From an uncultured Verrucomicrobiae bacterium (lineage in GTDB: Bacteria; Verrucomicrobiota; Verrucomicrobiia; Verrucomicrobiales; DEV007), in NCBI GenBank assembly GCA_937898895.1, contig CALDKL010000551.1:1-6743 (forward strand): a stretch of DNA of 6,743 nt, read 5' to 3'. Below the pieces are notes generated by a model. It worked only from the letters and a program-made list of their open reading frames with translations. It was not told where the DNA came from and searched no databases. Shown here in pieces: positions 5,956-6,743 of the stretch; position 1 is the stretch's first letter, and the number at the start of each line of letters is the position of its first letter. The position numbers and the translations under genes are program-made.

Positions 5956-6743
5956 TCACATCCCCATTTCGCCAAGTGTTGCGGCCACCACCGGGGCGAA
6001 TTCCATCTGACCCAGCACATCCCTTCCGGGATCCACCCCCGGCGCGATCTCGACGAGGCGAAGCCCCTCGTCCGTCAATGCAAAAACGGCCCGCTCCGTG
6101 ACATAGAGCACCTCCTGCCCTCGCGCCAGAGCCGTGGGACCGTGGAAGGAAACCTGGTCTAACGAACGCACAAACTTGGCGTGTTTACCCTCCCGAACGA
6201 TTCGCAGTTTCCCGTGCTCCAACGCGATCTCGAGATCCCCCGCCCGAAACGTGCAGCAGAAGACGATCCGTCGCGCACTCAGGGAAATGTTCATGAAGCC
6301 GCCGACCCCGGCGAAGCGCCCGGCGAAATGGGTCACGTTCACGCTGCCCTCCGCATTGATCTCGACGGCCCCGAGCACTGCGAGATCCAGGCCTCCGCCA
6401 TCGTAGAAGTCGAACTGAGAAGGCTGGTCGATGATGGCTTCGGGATAATGGCTGCACCCGAAACTCAGACCCGACGCGGGCACGCCGCCGTTGGGACCGC
6501 TCTCAATCATGAGCGTAAAATCGCCCAGCTTTCCCGTTTCCGCCGCCACGGAGGCAAGCGCCTCGGGCAGTCCGATGCCGAGATTGACCAGATCCCCGCC
6601 GCGCACTTCGCGCAGTGCCCGAGCCCCGATGATCTTGCGCTCGGAAAACGCCAGGCGCGGCACCGCCGCGAGGTCGTCGCCGGACTCCACATAGCTCGCA
6701 TTGAAGGCTTCTCCGAAAGTCTGATCATGCCCCGCCCCCGCCG
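5956..6743 (-). CDS. Single-chain CoA-transferase, propionate/acetoacetate type, C-terminal half (5' end outside window)
   Basis: Transfers CoA between acyl-CoA and a free short-chain or 3-keto acid through a glutamyl-CoA intermediate; the family is Pct/YdiF (acyl-CoA:acetate/3-ketoacid CoA-transferase). The frame is open to the right edge (261 visible residues) and the true start is beyond it; the GTG at 6690 is an internal Val. Full-length members have about 510-540 residues, so this is the second (beta-like) domain. Landmarks: NLGIGLPEALA (from codon 6585-6583), the probable catalytic Glu (codon 6504-6502) in MIESGPNGGVPASG, FDFYDGGGLDLAVLGAVEIN, GSVNVTHFAGRFAGVGGFMNIS, and a typical C-terminus YVTERAVFALTDEGLRLVEIAPGVD followed by VLGQMEFAPVV. 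It stops at 5958-5956. It is co-oriented with and upstream of the thiolase, which suggests shared use in short-chain acid or ketone-body breakdown. Actual acid specificity cannot be told. Confidence 0.92.
   Translation of the reverse strand, partial: AGAGHDQTFGEAFNASYVESGDDLAAVPRLAFSERKIIGARALREVRGGDLVNLGIGLPEALASVAAETGKLGDFTLMIESGPNGGVPASGLSFGCSHYPEAIIDQPSQFDFYDGGGLDLAVLGAVEINAEGSVNVTHFAGRFAGVGGFMNISLSARRIVFCCTFRAGDLEIALEHGKLRIVREGKHAKFVRSLDQVSFHGPTALARGQEVLYVTERAVFALTDEGLRLVEIAPGVDPGRDVLGQMEFAPVVAATLGEMGM

Overview
The window is a GC-rich bacterial chromosome segment with four recognisable enzyme genes, the 3' end of a fifth gene, and one AT-richer intergenic patch with unusual repeats. A formylglycine-type (S1) sulfatase beside a large Tat-exported phosphocholine-specific phospholipase C, in GC-rich DNA with hardly any Shine-Dalgarno sequence before the starts, fits a Verrucomicrobiota or Planctomycetota-type heterotroph. 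This is inference; no rRNA or marker gene is present.

Layout: (a) 1-357 (+) is the C-terminal part of an unrecognised protein. It converges on (b) 378-1808 (-), a secreted sulfatase. (c) 1809-1953 is a divergent control region. (d) 1954-4371 (+) is the phospholipase C. (e) 4372-4458 is a short convergent gap with a strong hairpin. (f) 4459-5610 (-) is an acetyl-CoA acetyltransferase (thiolase). (g) 5611-5955 is a gene-free gap holding a set of inverted repeats, then several hairpins. (h) 5956-6743 (-) is the C-terminal half of a single-chain propionate/acetoacetate-type CoA-transferase that runs off the right edge.

Function: the sulfatase and phospholipase C start back to back and both carry export signals, so they look like a pair that removes sulfate and phosphocholine (or related head groups) from external substrates. 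The CoA-transferase and thiolase read the same way and would activate a short-chain or 3-keto acid and cleave it to acetyl-CoA, so they form a plausible catabolic operon.

The most notable signal is at 5621-5790. Three related ~30-bp sequences are arranged left / inverted / direct. The first two enclose ~80 bp that contains a second nested inverted repeat; the last two abut as a 64-bp imperfect palindrome centred on CACTAGTG. The outer pair ends in CTAG on both sides. This looks like a small non-autonomous transposon (MITE-like, possibly IS630/Tc1-mariner type) next to a remnant of a related end. It lies 10 bp upstream of the thiolase start codon and may supply its promoter. No wholly new multi-gene system is evident; the genes themselves belong to known families.
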